From: Streptomyces sp. col6
GTDB taxonomy: Bacteria > Actinomycetota > Actinomycetes > Streptomycetales > Streptomycetaceae
DNA: 64,000 nt
Direction of reading: 5' to 3'
Assembly: GCF_008042035.1 (NCBI RefSeq)
Contig: NZ_RDBL01000029.1
Location: 478,722-542,721 of the forward strand
Shown here: positions 26,835-34,621 of the stretch, piece after piece
How positions within the stretch are numbered: the first letter of the stretch is position 1
Layout: each line of letters starts with the position of its first letter
Notes under the pieces: model-generated
Seen by the model: the letters and a program-made list of their open reading frames with translations, nothing else
Told to the model about the DNA's origin: nothing
Database searches by the model: none
Made by a program: the position numbers and the translations under genes

Positions 26835-27095
26835 ATGCGTACCCGTACCACCGCGGCCGCCGCGGCCGTTGTCCTGCTCACCCTGCTGGGTTCGACCGCC
26901 TGCTCGTCCTCGTCGGACGGCACGTCACGATCCGATGAGCGGCAGGCGGCCCCGAGCGAGCCCGCCGTCGACCCCTCGAAGTGCGCGGTCCCCGCCGACA
27001 GGACTCCGGCGGAATGCGAGATCGACGCGTCCTTCGCGGTGATCGAGGAGGGGGTCCCCGCCGAGGGGATGCCGACGCAGGCGGCCGGCAAGTAG
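26835..27095 (+). CDS. small lipoprotein
   Basis: The 86-residue protein has a basic N-terminus, an alanine-rich hydrophobic segment and a lipobox STAC (Cys 23), then a serine-rich linker. The mature tail contains two cysteines (SKCAVPADRTPAECEID). It should be a surface lipoprotein; function unknown. GGGGGGAT lies 5 nt before ATG 26835. Confidence 0.75.
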   Translation: MRTRTTAAAAAVVLLTLLGSTACSSSSDGTSRSDERQAAPSEPAVDPSKCAVPADRTPAECEIDASFAVIEEGVPAEGMPTQAAGK

Positions 27096-27110
27096 GCCTT
27101 GGCGCGCGAA

Positions 27111-27152
27111 ACGCGAGGTGGGCGCCCCCGGCCGGGGGCGCCCACCTCGCGT
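27111..27152. terminator. bidirectional terminator, 21-bp palindrome
   Basis: Arms 27111-27131 and 27132-27152 are perfectly complementary with no spacer, so the folded loop takes a few central bases. It lies between the convergent lipoprotein and cold-shock genes. Confidence 0.88.
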
Positions 27153-27163
27153 CGCGTCGGCGG

Positions 27164-27556
27164 CTACACGTCGAGCTGGTCCGCGACCGCCCTCAGCAGG
27201 CCGGCGATCTTCGCGCCCGCCGCCTTGTCGGGGTAACGGCCGCGTTCCAGCATCGGGGTGATGTTCTCCAGGACCGTCGTCAGGTCCTGGACGATCGACG
27301 CCAGCTCGTCCGGCTTGCGGCGCTGGGCGGCCGCGACGGACGGGGTCGGGTCGAGGACGGTCACGGAGAGCGCCTGGTCACCGCGCTGGCCGGCGACCAC
27401 GCCGAACTCGACGCGCTGGCCGGGCTTGAGAGCGTCGACCCCGGCCGGGAGCACGGACGAGTGCACGAAGACGTCGCTGCCGTCGTCGCGGGAGAGGAAG
27501 CCGAAGCCCTTCTCGCTGTTGAACCACTTGACCTTGCCAGTCGGCAAAGCACGCAC
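27164..27556 (-). CDS. cold-shock domain protein with C-terminal extension
   Basis: The 130-residue protein starts with a full cold-shock domain: KVKWFNSEKGFGFLSRDDGS contains RNP-1 and DVFVHSSVL contains RNP-2. An extra 60-residue helical region follows (DELASIVQDLTTVLENITPM and KIAGLLRAVADQLDV). Ordinary CspA proteins stop at about 67 residues. The N-terminal start is uncertain: GTG 27556 or a TTG three codons later. It should bind single-stranded RNA or DNA. Confidence 0.87.
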   Translation of the reverse strand: MRALPTGKVKWFNSEKGFGFLSRDDGSDVFVHSSVLPAGVDALKPGQRVEFGVVAGQRGDQALSVTVLDPTPSVAAAQRRKPDELASIVQDLTTVLENITPMLERGRYPDKAAGAKIAGLLRAVADQLDV

Positions 27557-27749
27557 CCCATCTCAACCCGTATGCCGGAACGAAAGCCCTCAGCAGGTCA
27601 GGCCGTCCTGTGGTCGTGCTCCCCTGCCGGGCCTGAAGCCTCCACAGGTGACGTACCCCTCGTCAAGCCTGGTCATCCGGACTGTGTCCGGAAACGGCAT
27701 CTGCTTCACCCGGACACGGTTCGCCGTGCCCGGGAACTACCCTGACGGG

Positions 27750-27974
27750 GTGAGTACCTCATCTTCCGGCGCAGGCGACCGGCTGGTCCGGATCGGCGCG
27801 ATCGTCTTCCTCATCGGCGCCCTCTCCACCCTCGCCACCATGGCGCCCCTGTTCCTCGGCACCCACCCGCTCCCGTCGATCGCGTGGTCCCTCTGCATGC
27901 TGATGGGCGTCGGCTTCCTGATCGCGGCGGCGGGCGTGGTCCGCTCGGCCCGCGCGGGGTCCCGCGAGCGGTAG
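27750..27974 (+). CDS. small two-helix membrane protein
   Basis: The 74-residue protein has a short polar N-terminus, two membrane segments (VRIGAIVFLIGALSTLATMA and WSLCMLMGVGFLIAAAGVV) and a basic C-terminal tail. Function unknown. GTG 27750 sits 6 nt after a TACCCT -10 box, the clearest leaderless configuration here. It ends exactly where the convergent HAD gene ends, with no gap. Confidence 0.72.
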   Translation: MSTSSSGAGDRLVRIGAIVFLIGALSTLATMAPLFLGTHPLPSIAWSLCMLMGVGFLIAAAGVVRSARAGSRER

Positions 27975-28589
27975 CTAGGGGCGGTACGCGTCCAGCCAGG
28001 CCGGCAGTTCGGTGAGGGACGTGAGGACCACGTCCGCGCCCGCGTCGCGCAGCTCCTCCGCGCCGCACGGGCCCGTCGTGACGGCCACGGAGACGGCGTT
28101 CGCCGCCCGGGCGCCGCGTACGTCGCCGATGTGGTCGCCGACGTAGACCGTGGCGCCGTGCTCCTTCAGGGCCACCGCCTTCCGCTCGGCCCAGAGGTTG
28201 CCCACGATCACGTCCGGTTCGATGCCGAGGTGGGCCAGGTGCAGCTTGGCGTTCGGCTCGTACTTGGCGGTGACCACGAGCGTCCGGCCGCCGCGCGCCC
28301 GTATCGCCTCGACCGCCTCCCGGGCGCCCGGCAGGGCGAGCGTCGGGGTGATCGCGTACGAGGGGTAGATCTCCCGGTACCGGTCCGCGACGGCGGGCAC
28401 CTCGGCGGCCGGCAGCCAGTTCGCCAGCTCCTCCTCCAGCGGCGGGCCCAGGCGGCTCACGACCAGGTCGGTGTCGATCGCGGCGCCCGTCTCGGCGACA
28501 AGGGCCTCGTAGACGGCCTTGATGCCGGGACGGGAGTCGATGAGCGTCATGTCCAGGTCGAAGCCGACCGTCAGGGGTGTGGGGGTCAT
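27975..28589 (-). CDS. HAD-superfamily phosphatase
   Basis: The 204-residue protein has HAD motif I VGFDLDMTLIDSRPG (nucleophile and acid Asp), motif II TLVVTAKYEP, motif III Lys in ERKAVALKE and motif IV VYVGDHIGDVRGA. A helical cap lies between motifs I and II. It resembles phosphoglycolate-phosphatase-like enzymes; substrate undetermined. ATG 28589 is used; ATG 28598 is possible. A CACAAT box ends 7 nt upstream of 28589. Confidence 0.88.
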   Translation of the reverse strand: MTPTPLTVGFDLDMTLIDSRPGIKAVYEALVAETGAAIDTDLVVSRLGPPLEEELANWLPAAEVPAVADRYREIYPSYAITPTLALPGAREAVEAIRARGGRTLVVTAKYEPNAKLHLAHLGIEPDVIVGNLWAERKAVALKEHGATVYVGDHIGDVRGARAANAVSVAVTTGPCGAEELRDAGADVVLTSLTELPAWLDAYRP

Positions 28590-28644
28590 GTCCCCCATTG
28601 TGGACGCCGGACGAACGGCCGCCGCGCCCGGTCGTCCCCGCCGC

Positions 28645-29649
28645 CTACCTCCGCCTCGCCCGCCACAGCAGGAACAGCGCCGAGGCCACCGCCGCCGCTC
28701 GTACCGTGACCGGCCAGACGTCGCCCAGGGCGTCCTTCATGCCGTCCTCCGCGATCGGAGCACCCCAGCGGCCGTCCATGCGGCCCCACAGCCAGACCAG
28801 GGCCGCCGCTGCGACCGCCCCGGGCAGGCCCATCGCCGCCCACTTCGCCTCCGCGCGCGTCAGCTTGCGGGAGCTGTACGCGAGCAGCCAGCCGCCCGCC
28901 AGGGCCAGCAGCGAGCCCATCACCGCGCCCGTCACCAGCAGGGCGGCGGCCAGCAGCAGCACCGGGTGGCCGAAGCCCCGGCGCGGGGCGGCGGCCTCCG
29001 GCGCGACGGTGGGCCTGCGGCGGAGCTTCGGCAGCCGGCGGCGGCGCTTCTCCGGGGGCGCGGCCTCCGGGGCCTCCTCGTCGGAGACCTCCTCGTCCGG
29101 CTCCTCCTCGTCCTCCTCCGGCTCCGGCGGGCGCAGCAGCGCCTCGATCTCCACCCCGCCCCGGAAGCCCGGCACCTCCGTACCGGGGCCGAACTCGCCG
29201 AACGCGCCCGGTCCGGACTCGCCGAACGGGCCGGGTTCGTCCCGCCACCAGTCCGCCTCGCCGTCGCCCAACTCGTCCGTACCCGCCCGGTGCGGGCCGG
29301 CGGCGCCGAAGTCGGCCGCGTGCGCGACGGCGCCCGTGTCCGCCTCGTCCGGTGCTTCCGGCGGTGCGGGCCTGTGGTGACGCGCGCGGCGCGGTCCGGG
29401 AATTTCCGGGGCGTCCGGCGCCCTCCGGCCCGCCTCCGCGACGAGTTCGTCCGGGGTGCCGAGCGTGCCGATGATGCGGCGCACCTGGCCCGGCGTGTGG
29501 GCCGCCTGGGCCGTGCGCTGCCGGTCGATCTCGGCCCGGAGCTCCGACACGAGCCGCATCCGGGCGGCCGACGACAGCTGTTGCTGCTGGGCGAGGTCGC
29601 CGACCCGGCTCAGATAGTCGTAGACCAGCTGGTCGCTCTCGATCCCCAC
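28645..29649 (-). CDS. membrane protein with acidic linker
   Basis: The 334-residue protein starts with a helical soluble region (LVYDYLSRVGDLAQQQQLSS, SELRAEIDRQR) resembling the HAAS signalling module. A proline- and acid-rich linker follows (PPEPEEDEEEPDEEVSDEEA) with RRRRLPKLRRR immediately after, then four C-terminal membrane helices. It is probably an envelope protein with a cytoplasmic regulatory tail. GAGGGGAAG precedes GTG 29649. It diverges from the Helicase_C_3 gene. Confidence 0.72.
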   Translation of the reverse strand: MGIESDQLVYDYLSRVGDLAQQQQLSSAARMRLVSELRAEIDRQRTAQAAHTPGQVRRIIGTLGTPDELVAEAGRRAPDAPEIPGPRRARHHRPAPPEAPDEADTGAVAHAADFGAAGPHRAGTDELGDGEADWWRDEPGPFGESGPGAFGEFGPGTEVPGFRGGVEIEALLRPPEPEEDEEEPDEEVSDEEAPEAAPPEKRRRRLPKLRRRPTVAPEAAAPRRGFGHPVLLLAAALLVTGAVMGSLLALAGGWLLAYSSRKLTRAEAKWAAMGLPGAVAAAALVWLWGRMDGRWGAPIAEDGMKDALGDVWPVTVRAAAVASALFLLWRARRR

Positions 29650-29734
29650 GCGATGCTTCCCCTCGGTTCCCCGCTACCGGCCTGCACCGACGGTAGCGCC
29701 CTCACGGCTGTCCGGAACGACTACCGTGGGGCGG

Positions 29735-32179
29735 ATGGGGACGACCACACCACCGCGGACGCTCGCCGAGGCTCTGCGCGCCCGGGACGACGAGTCACTG
29801 GCCGGGCTGCTGCGGGCGCGGCCCGATCTCCTCTCCCCCGTGCCGGGCGACATCACCCAGCTCGCCACGCGCGCGGGCACCCGTGCGTCCGTCGTCCGGG
29901 CCCTGGAACACCTCGACCGGTTCGCCCTGCAGACCGCCGAGGCGCTGGCGGTGGCGCCCGACCCGGCGCCGTACGGGACGCTGCTCGGCCTGCTGACCGG
30001 TGACGGGCAGGATGACGGCGAGCAGCGCGACGACGCGGGCGCCGCGATCACCGAGGCGCTGCCCGGCGCGCTCGGCACCTTGCGCGAGCAGGCCCTCGTA
30101 TGGGGCGAGGACGACCGGCTGCGGCTGGTGCGCACGGCGCGGGAGCTGCTGTCGCCGTCCCCGCAGCACCCCTCCCCCACCGGGCTCGGGCCGACCGTCG
30201 CCGAGGCCACCGCCGGGATGTCGCCGGGCCGGCTCCAGGAGATCCTGACCGCCGCCGGACTGCCCGCCACCCACGACCCGGTGTCCGCGGTGACGGCCCT
30301 GACCGCGCTGTTCACCGACCGCGCCCGGATGGGCGGGCTGCTCGACACCGCCCCCATGGAGGCGCTGGCGGTCCTGGACCGGCTCGTGTGGGGGCCGCCG
30401 TACGGGGAGGTGACGCCGAACCCGACGCCGCCCGTGAAGTGGCTGCGGGACCGGGGCCTCCTGCTGCCCGTCTCGACCCGGACCGTCGTGCTGCCCCGCG
30501 AGGCCGCGCTGCATCTGCGGGCCGGACGCGCGCACCGGGTGCCCGAGCCCCGGCCGCCGGTCGTGGCCGCCGTCGCCGAACGCGATCCACAGGCTGTGGA
30601 CAGCGCGGCGGCCGGTCAGGCGTTCCTGGCCGTGTCCACCGTCGAGGAGCTGCTGAAGCTCTGGAACGGCGGCGGCCCCGTCGTCCTGCGCGCCGGCGGC
30701 CTCAGCGTCCGGGAGCTGCGGAAGACGGCCACCGCGCTGGACGTCCCGGAGCCCGCCGCCGCGTTCTGGGTCGAGCTGGCGTACGCCGCCGGGCTGCTGG
30801 CCTCCGACGGCGAGGCGGACGAGCGGTACGCGCCGACGCCCGCGTACGACGAGTGGCTGGAGCTGCCCGCCCAGGAGCGCTGGGTCTCCCTCGCCACGAC
30901 CTGGCTCACCGCCACCCGCACCTCGGGGCTGGTCGGCGGCCAGGACGCCAAGGGGCGGGCCCTGTCCGCGCTCGGCCCCGATCTGGACCGTTCCGCCGCG
31001 CCCGAGGTACGCCACCGGGTCCTCGCCCTGCTCGACGCCCTGCCGGCCGGCACCGCGCCCGACCCCGAGACCGTGCTCGCCCGGCTCCGCTGGGAACGGC
31101 CCCTGCGCGGGACCGCCGCCACCGGGGAGACCACGGATCTGCGCTCCCGGATCGCCCTGTGGACGCTGAACGAGTCGGAGCTCCTCGGCATCACCGGGCG
31201 CGGCGCGCTCGCCGCGCCCACCCGCGCCCTGCTCACCGGCGGGCCCGCCGAGGCGGCCGGGCTGCTCGCCCCACTGCTGCCCGAGCCCCTGGACCACGTC
31301 CTGCTCCAGGCCGACCTGACCGCCGTCGCGCCGGGGCCGCTGGAACGCCCCCTCGCCGATCTGCTCGGCGCGCTCGCGGACATCGAGTCCAAGGGCGGGG
31401 CGACGGTGTACCGGTTCACGCCCGGGTCGGTCCGCCGGGCCCTGGACGCCGGACAGACCACCGCCGACCTGCACGCCTTTCTCGCCGCGCACAGCCGTAC
31501 GCCGGTGCCGCAGCCGCTGAGCTACCTCATCGACGACGTGGCCCGGCGCCACGGCCACCTCCGGATCGGCGCCGCCTCCTCGTACGTGCGCTGCGACGAC
31601 GAGGCCGTGCTCAACGAGATCCTCGCCGACAAGCGGTCCGCCGCGCTGCGGCTGCGCCGGATCGCGCCGACGGTGCTGGCGGCCCGAGCCGATCCGGCCT
31701 CGCTCCTCGAAGGGCTCCGCGAGATGGGGTACGCGCCCGCCGCGGAGTCCGCCGACGGCGACGTCCTGATCACCCGGGCCGGTGCCCACCGCACCCCGCC
31801 CCGGTCGGCGCCCACGCCCGTCCCCGAGGGCCCGCCGGTGCCGGACACCACCCTGCTCGGCGCGGCGGTCCGGGCGATCCGGGCCGGGGACACCGCCGCC
31901 ACGGTCGTCCACGCGCAGAAGGACACCGGCCCCGCCACGCCGCCCGGCGCGCTGCCTCGTACGACCCCGGCGGAGACCCTGGTCACCGTCCAGGCCGCCG
32001 CGATGACGGGCTCCGCGGTGTGGATCGGCTACGTCAACGCGGAGGGCACCGCGAGCCAGCGCGTGATCGCCCCGGTCCGTGTGGAGGGCGGCTTCGTGAC
32101 GGCGTACGACCACACGGCGGACGAGGTCCGCACGTACCCGCTGCACCGGATCACGGGCGTGGCCGAGCTGGCGGAGTAG
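29735..32179 (+). CDS. Helicase_C_3 / helicase-associated protein with WYL-like tail
   Basis: The 814-residue protein lacks Walker motifs. It belongs to the actinobacterial helicase-associated family encoded near XPB: an alpha-helical N-terminus (LAGLLRARPDLLSPVPGDIT, HLDRFALQTAEALAV), a long middle region and the Helicase_C_3-like segment DVARRHGHLRIGAASSYVRC. A C-terminal WYL-like beta module reads AVWIGYVNAEGTASQRVIAP ... YPLHRITGV. TACCGT lies 7 nt before ATG 29735. It probably works with XPB in DNA repair or transcription; that pairing is inferred from gene proximity. Confidence 0.82.
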   Translation: MGTTTPPRTLAEALRARDDESLAGLLRARPDLLSPVPGDITQLATRAGTRASVVRALEHLDRFALQTAEALAVAPDPAPYGTLLGLLTGDGQDDGEQRDDAGAAITEALPGALGTLREQALVWGEDDRLRLVRTARELLSPSPQHPSPTGLGPTVAEATAGMSPGRLQEILTAAGLPATHDPVSAVTALTALFTDRARMGGLLDTAPMEALAVLDRLVWGPPYGEVTPNPTPPVKWLRDRGLLLPVSTRTVVLPREAALHLRAGRAHRVPEPRPPVVAAVAERDPQAVDSAAAGQAFLAVSTVEELLKLWNGGGPVVLRAGGLSVRELRKTATALDVPEPAAAFWVELAYAAGLLASDGEADERYAPTPAYDEWLELPAQERWVSLATTWLTATRTSGLVGGQDAKGRALSALGPDLDRSAAPEVRHRVLALLDALPAGTAPDPETVLARLRWERPLRGTAATGETTDLRSRIALWTLNESELLGITGRGALAAPTRALLTGGPAEAAGLLAPLLPEPLDHVLLQADLTAVAPGPLERPLADLLGALADIESKGGATVYRFTPGSVRRALDAGQTTADLHAFLAAHSRTPVPQPLSYLIDDVARRHGHLRIGAASSYVRCDDEAVLNEILADKRSAALRLRRIAPTVLAARADPASLLEGLREMGYAPAAESADGDVLITRAGAHRTPPRSAPTPVPEGPPVPDTTLLGAAVRAIRAGDTAATVVHAQKDTGPATPPGALPRTTPAETLVTVQAAAMTGSAVWIGYVNAEGTASQRVIAPVRVEGGFVTAYDHTADEVRTYPLHRITGVAELAE

Positions 32180-32265
32180 GCCGGACGCGGCTGTTTGCCC
32201 CTGGGCCGGGCGCGGGCACACTTTGGCGTGTCCGCGACTAAGTCCGCGATCACAGGGGGAATCAC

Positions 32266-32811
32266 ATGCGACGCACCGACGCTGCCCGGCAGCTGGGCGG
32301 CTTCGTCCGCGAGCACCGCACGGACGGCGGCAGACGGCTGGTGCAGGCCGGCGTGCTGGCGGCCGTCGGGGCGGCCGGACTGGCCTTCGGGATACCGGTC
32401 GTGCTCGCCTCCGTCGGCACCACGGACGGGGCCCCCGAACTGGCCGGCCTGCTCCTCGGAGTCGGGCTCGTGGGGCTGGGCCTGGCGGTCTGGCGGTTCG
32501 TGCAGGGCTTCCGTACGCGTGAGCAGAGCTTCGACGTCCACGAGCGGGGGCTGACCCACCGGGTCGCGGGGACCGCGACGCTGATCCCGTGGGAGGACAT
32601 CGCGTCGGTGGGGGCGCACGGCGACGACGGCCGGCCGCTGGCCGAGGCGCGCGGCATGGGCTTCACGTGCGTGATCCGCCTCCGCGACGGGCGGGCTCTG
32701 CGGGTCGACACGTTCACGCAGGACGCGCCGGAGCTGGCGCGCACGGCGCACGCGGCGGTCCACCAGGGCCGCCTCCCGCGGGGCCGGGGCCAACGGCCGC
32801 CGACGCCGTGA
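32266..32811 (+). CDS. membrane protein with C-terminal PH-like domain
   Basis: The 181-residue protein has a basic N-terminus and two membrane helices (VLAAVGAAGLAFGIPVVLAS and ELAGLLLGVGLVGLGLAV). A cytoplasmic beta-rich module follows, FDVHERGLTHRVAGTATLIP with IRLRDGRALRVDTFTQ, resembling bacterial PH domains. A GGGGGAA lies 6 nt before ATG 32266. Function unknown. Confidence 0.75.
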   Translation: MRRTDAARQLGGFVREHRTDGGRRLVQAGVLAAVGAAGLAFGIPVVLASVGTTDGAPELAGLLLGVGLVGLGLAVWRFVQGFRTREQSFDVHERGLTHRVAGTATLIPWEDIASVGAHGDDGRPLAEARGMGFTCVIRLRDGRALRVDTFTQDAPELARTAHAAVHQGRLPRGRGQRPPTP

Positions 32812-33165
32812 CCCTAGCGGGCCGCCCGCGCACATCCGGTCGTGAGACTGGTGGGCCCGCACGTTGAGGTGTCGCGTATCCTCCGGCGGTCTCCAGTTCT
32901 GGTCACCCTGAGTGGTCGGTGGTGGGCACGTAGGGCGGGATCGTCCAGCGCACTGTTGTCCGGCCCGTGGGACCAGGCGGAAGAGTCACGAGACAGACCT
33001 GTCCGGAGGTTCGTTCGCCGCAGCCCAAAGACGATGCCGAGCGAGCTGCGCGGCTGACGGCATCGGAGCCCGCCACCCGCAGCCGTTCCTCCGCTGCGGG
33101 TGGCTCCCCTGCCCGGCAGGACGGGGCGCCGTCCTGCCGGTGCGCGGGCCGAAGGGCCCGGTCGC
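32812..33165. other. 354-bp intergenic region with terminator hairpins
   Basis: No coding frame here has a ribosome-binding site and protein-like composition; a GTG-initiated 71-codon frame at 32842 translates to unconvincing sequence. The right half carries two clear hairpins described separately and a GGGCC-GAA-GGCCC element at about 33148-33160. Confidence 0.6.
33073..33140 (-). terminator. tandem terminator hairpins after the PASTA gene
   Basis: An 11-bp stem (33073-33083 with 33093-33103) and a 12-bp stem (33113-33124 with 33129-33140, GGCG loop) follow the stop of the minus-strand PASTA gene by 26 nt. Confidence 0.7.
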
Positions 33166-33738
33166 TCAGGTTCTGCCGGGTTTGCCCGTCGAGACCAGCA
33201 GGAGGACGGACGAGCCCGGTGCCACCGGTGCTGCGCCGCCCCGGGGGGCACTGCTGATCACCTGCCCGGCGGGAGCGTTCCAGTCCGTGTGCCGCATGAT
33301 CGTGCAGCTCAGTCCGAGTCCGCGCAGCAGGCTTCCGGCCTGTTCGACCGGCATGCCGGCCAGGTCCGGCAGCGCGATGCCCGCTCCCGCGGTCTGCTCC
33401 CGTTCCTGTGTCGGAGTCGGATCGGCGCTTCCGCTCTTGGGGGTGCCGGTGGCGAGCGGGGTGCACGCCCCGTTCGCCGCTGGGGACGGGGAGGCGCCGG
33501 GCGCGGGCGGCACGGGCTTCAGCGCGAAGAACCCCACCGTGGCGCACGCCAGCACGCAGCACGCCGCAGCGGTGCCGAGGAGCGCCCGGCGGGTGCGGCT
33601 GCGGCTGACGACTCGCTCGATCGCGGCCGCGTCGACGACCGGCGCCGTCGGCCCGTCGGCGAAGGAGGCCACCGCGGCACGCAGCTCGGCTTCGAGGCCC
33701 GGCTCGAACGGGGCGGGTCCGGACGACGTGTTCCTCAC
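33166..33738 (-). CDS. single-pass membrane protein with one extracytoplasmic PASTA domain, candidate anti-sigma factor
   Basis: The 190-residue protein has a cytoplasmic N-terminus of about 55 residues (FEPGLEAELRAAVASFADGP, DAAAIERVVSRSRTRR) and one membrane helix (ALLGTAAACCVLACATVGFF). A proline/serine linker then leads to a single C-terminal PASTA domain: ALPDLAGMPVEQAGSLLRGL, then GQVISSAPRGGAAPVAPGSS and VLLLVSTG. PASTA domains bind muropeptides and beta-lactams. GGAGGT lies 6 nt before GTG 33738, and the start overlaps the sigma stop by 4 nt, so the pair is translationally coupled. The anti-sigma role is inference. Confidence 0.82.
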   Translation of the reverse strand: MRNTSSGPAPFEPGLEAELRAAVASFADGPTAPVVDAAAIERVVSRSRTRRALLGTAAACCVLACATVGFFALKPVPPAPGASPSPAANGACTPLATGTPKSGSADPTPTQEREQTAGAGIALPDLAGMPVEQAGSLLRGLGLSCTIMRHTDWNAPAGQVISSAPRGGAAPVAPGSSVLLLVSTGKPGRT

Positions 33739-34283
33739 TTCGTACCTCCGAAAGCGGCCGACGGGGTGTGCGGCGCCTGGGCGCCCGATACGGAATCGCG
33801 CAGCTTGGCCAGGCCGCGGGCTAGCTGGGACCTCACCGCACTCGAAGAGATGTCCAGGACGCCGGCGACCTGCTCGGCGTCCAGATCGTGCAGGTAGTAC
33901 AGGACCACCACGCTGCGCATGCCCATCGGCAGCCCGAGCAGTGCCTCGATCAGCTCCGCGCGCAGATCCACCTGCCCGAACCGGTCCCGGGGGTCGGCCG
34001 TCTCGGGCACCCCCGACAGCCCGGGGCGCCAGCCCGGGCGCGACAGCCGCCGCCAGCGGTCGTTGGCCAGGTTGACCAGCACTTTGCGCACGTACGCCTC
34101 CGGCGAGTCCGCCACCGCGACCTTCCGCCAGTGTCGGCACGCCCGCTCCAGCGCCTCCTGCACCAGATCCTCGGCCACATGCACGTCACCGGTCAGCGCA
34201 TACGCGGTGCGGAACAACGCTCCCGACCGCTGTGCGACGAACTCCGTGAACCCGATGCCCGGACCACTCCTGCGAAACCTCAC
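33735..34283 (-). CDS. SigE-family (ECF) RNA polymerase sigma factor
   Basis: The 182-residue protein has region 2 (FTEFVAQRSGALFRTAYALT, EDLVQEALERACRHW, YVRKVLVNLANDRWRR) and region 4 (LPMGMRSVVVLYYLHDLDAE, VAGVLDISSSAVRSQLARGL). This matches the actinobacterial SigE-family (SigE-fam_strep) ECF type. GTG 34283 is chosen because GAGGAGG sits 9 nt upstream; the longer frame adds unrelated residues. It is the first gene of a two-gene unit with the PASTA membrane protein. Confidence 0.9.
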   Translation of the reverse strand: MRFRRSGPGIGFTEFVAQRSGALFRTAYALTGDVHVAEDLVQEALERACRHWRKVAVADSPEAYVRKVLVNLANDRWRRLSRPGWRPGLSGVPETADPRDRFGQVDLRAELIEALLGLPMGMRSVVVLYYLHDLDAEQVAGVLDISSSAVRSQLARGLAKLRDSVSGAQAPHTPSAAFGGTK

Positions 34284-34621
34284 CCGCCGACCTCCTCTCC
34301 TCGTCCCGTCCCGATCACTGCCCCCATGACGGCGGAACGAGGCCGGGTGCTGCACCGAGCCGCCGGCAGTGACGTGAATCACAGCTGGGACGGAAGGGTG
34401 TCCCAGGACCTCGCGCCGCTGCCACGGCCTGGCGGGCGAGAGCGGCAAGCTCGGCGTTCGGCGCTTGAGGACAAAGCCGGTGTCCCCGGACCGGGCCTAA
34501 GGGTTCCGTCCTCAAACGCCGGACGGGCTGGGTTGCCCCGGCCCCGACGACGGGCCCACGACACACCGCCCCCCGATGCGGCACACTGGAGGTTTCCCCC
34601 GAGCCGGAAGGGCCAACGCGC
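34284..34621. other. 338-bp intergenic region upstream of the sigma and XPB genes
   Basis: The divergent gap between the sigma factor and XPB carries an inverted pair of the dispersed repeat at 34451-34531 but no supportable gene. CACACT near 34585 could be a -10 box for XPB. Confidence 0.6.
34451..34531. repeat. inverted pair of the dispersed intergenic repeat
   Basis: TTCGGCGCTTGAGGAC (34458 onward) and GTCCTCAAACGCCGGA (34508 onward) are inverted copies with two mismatches. The full right copy at 34502-34531 is identical to the one at 21701-21730. Confidence 0.8.

Noticed and set aside
32842..33057. 71-codon GTG-initiated frame in the 32.8-33.1 kb gap
   Set aside because: No ribosome-binding site, poor composition and overlap with hairpins; probably non-coding.
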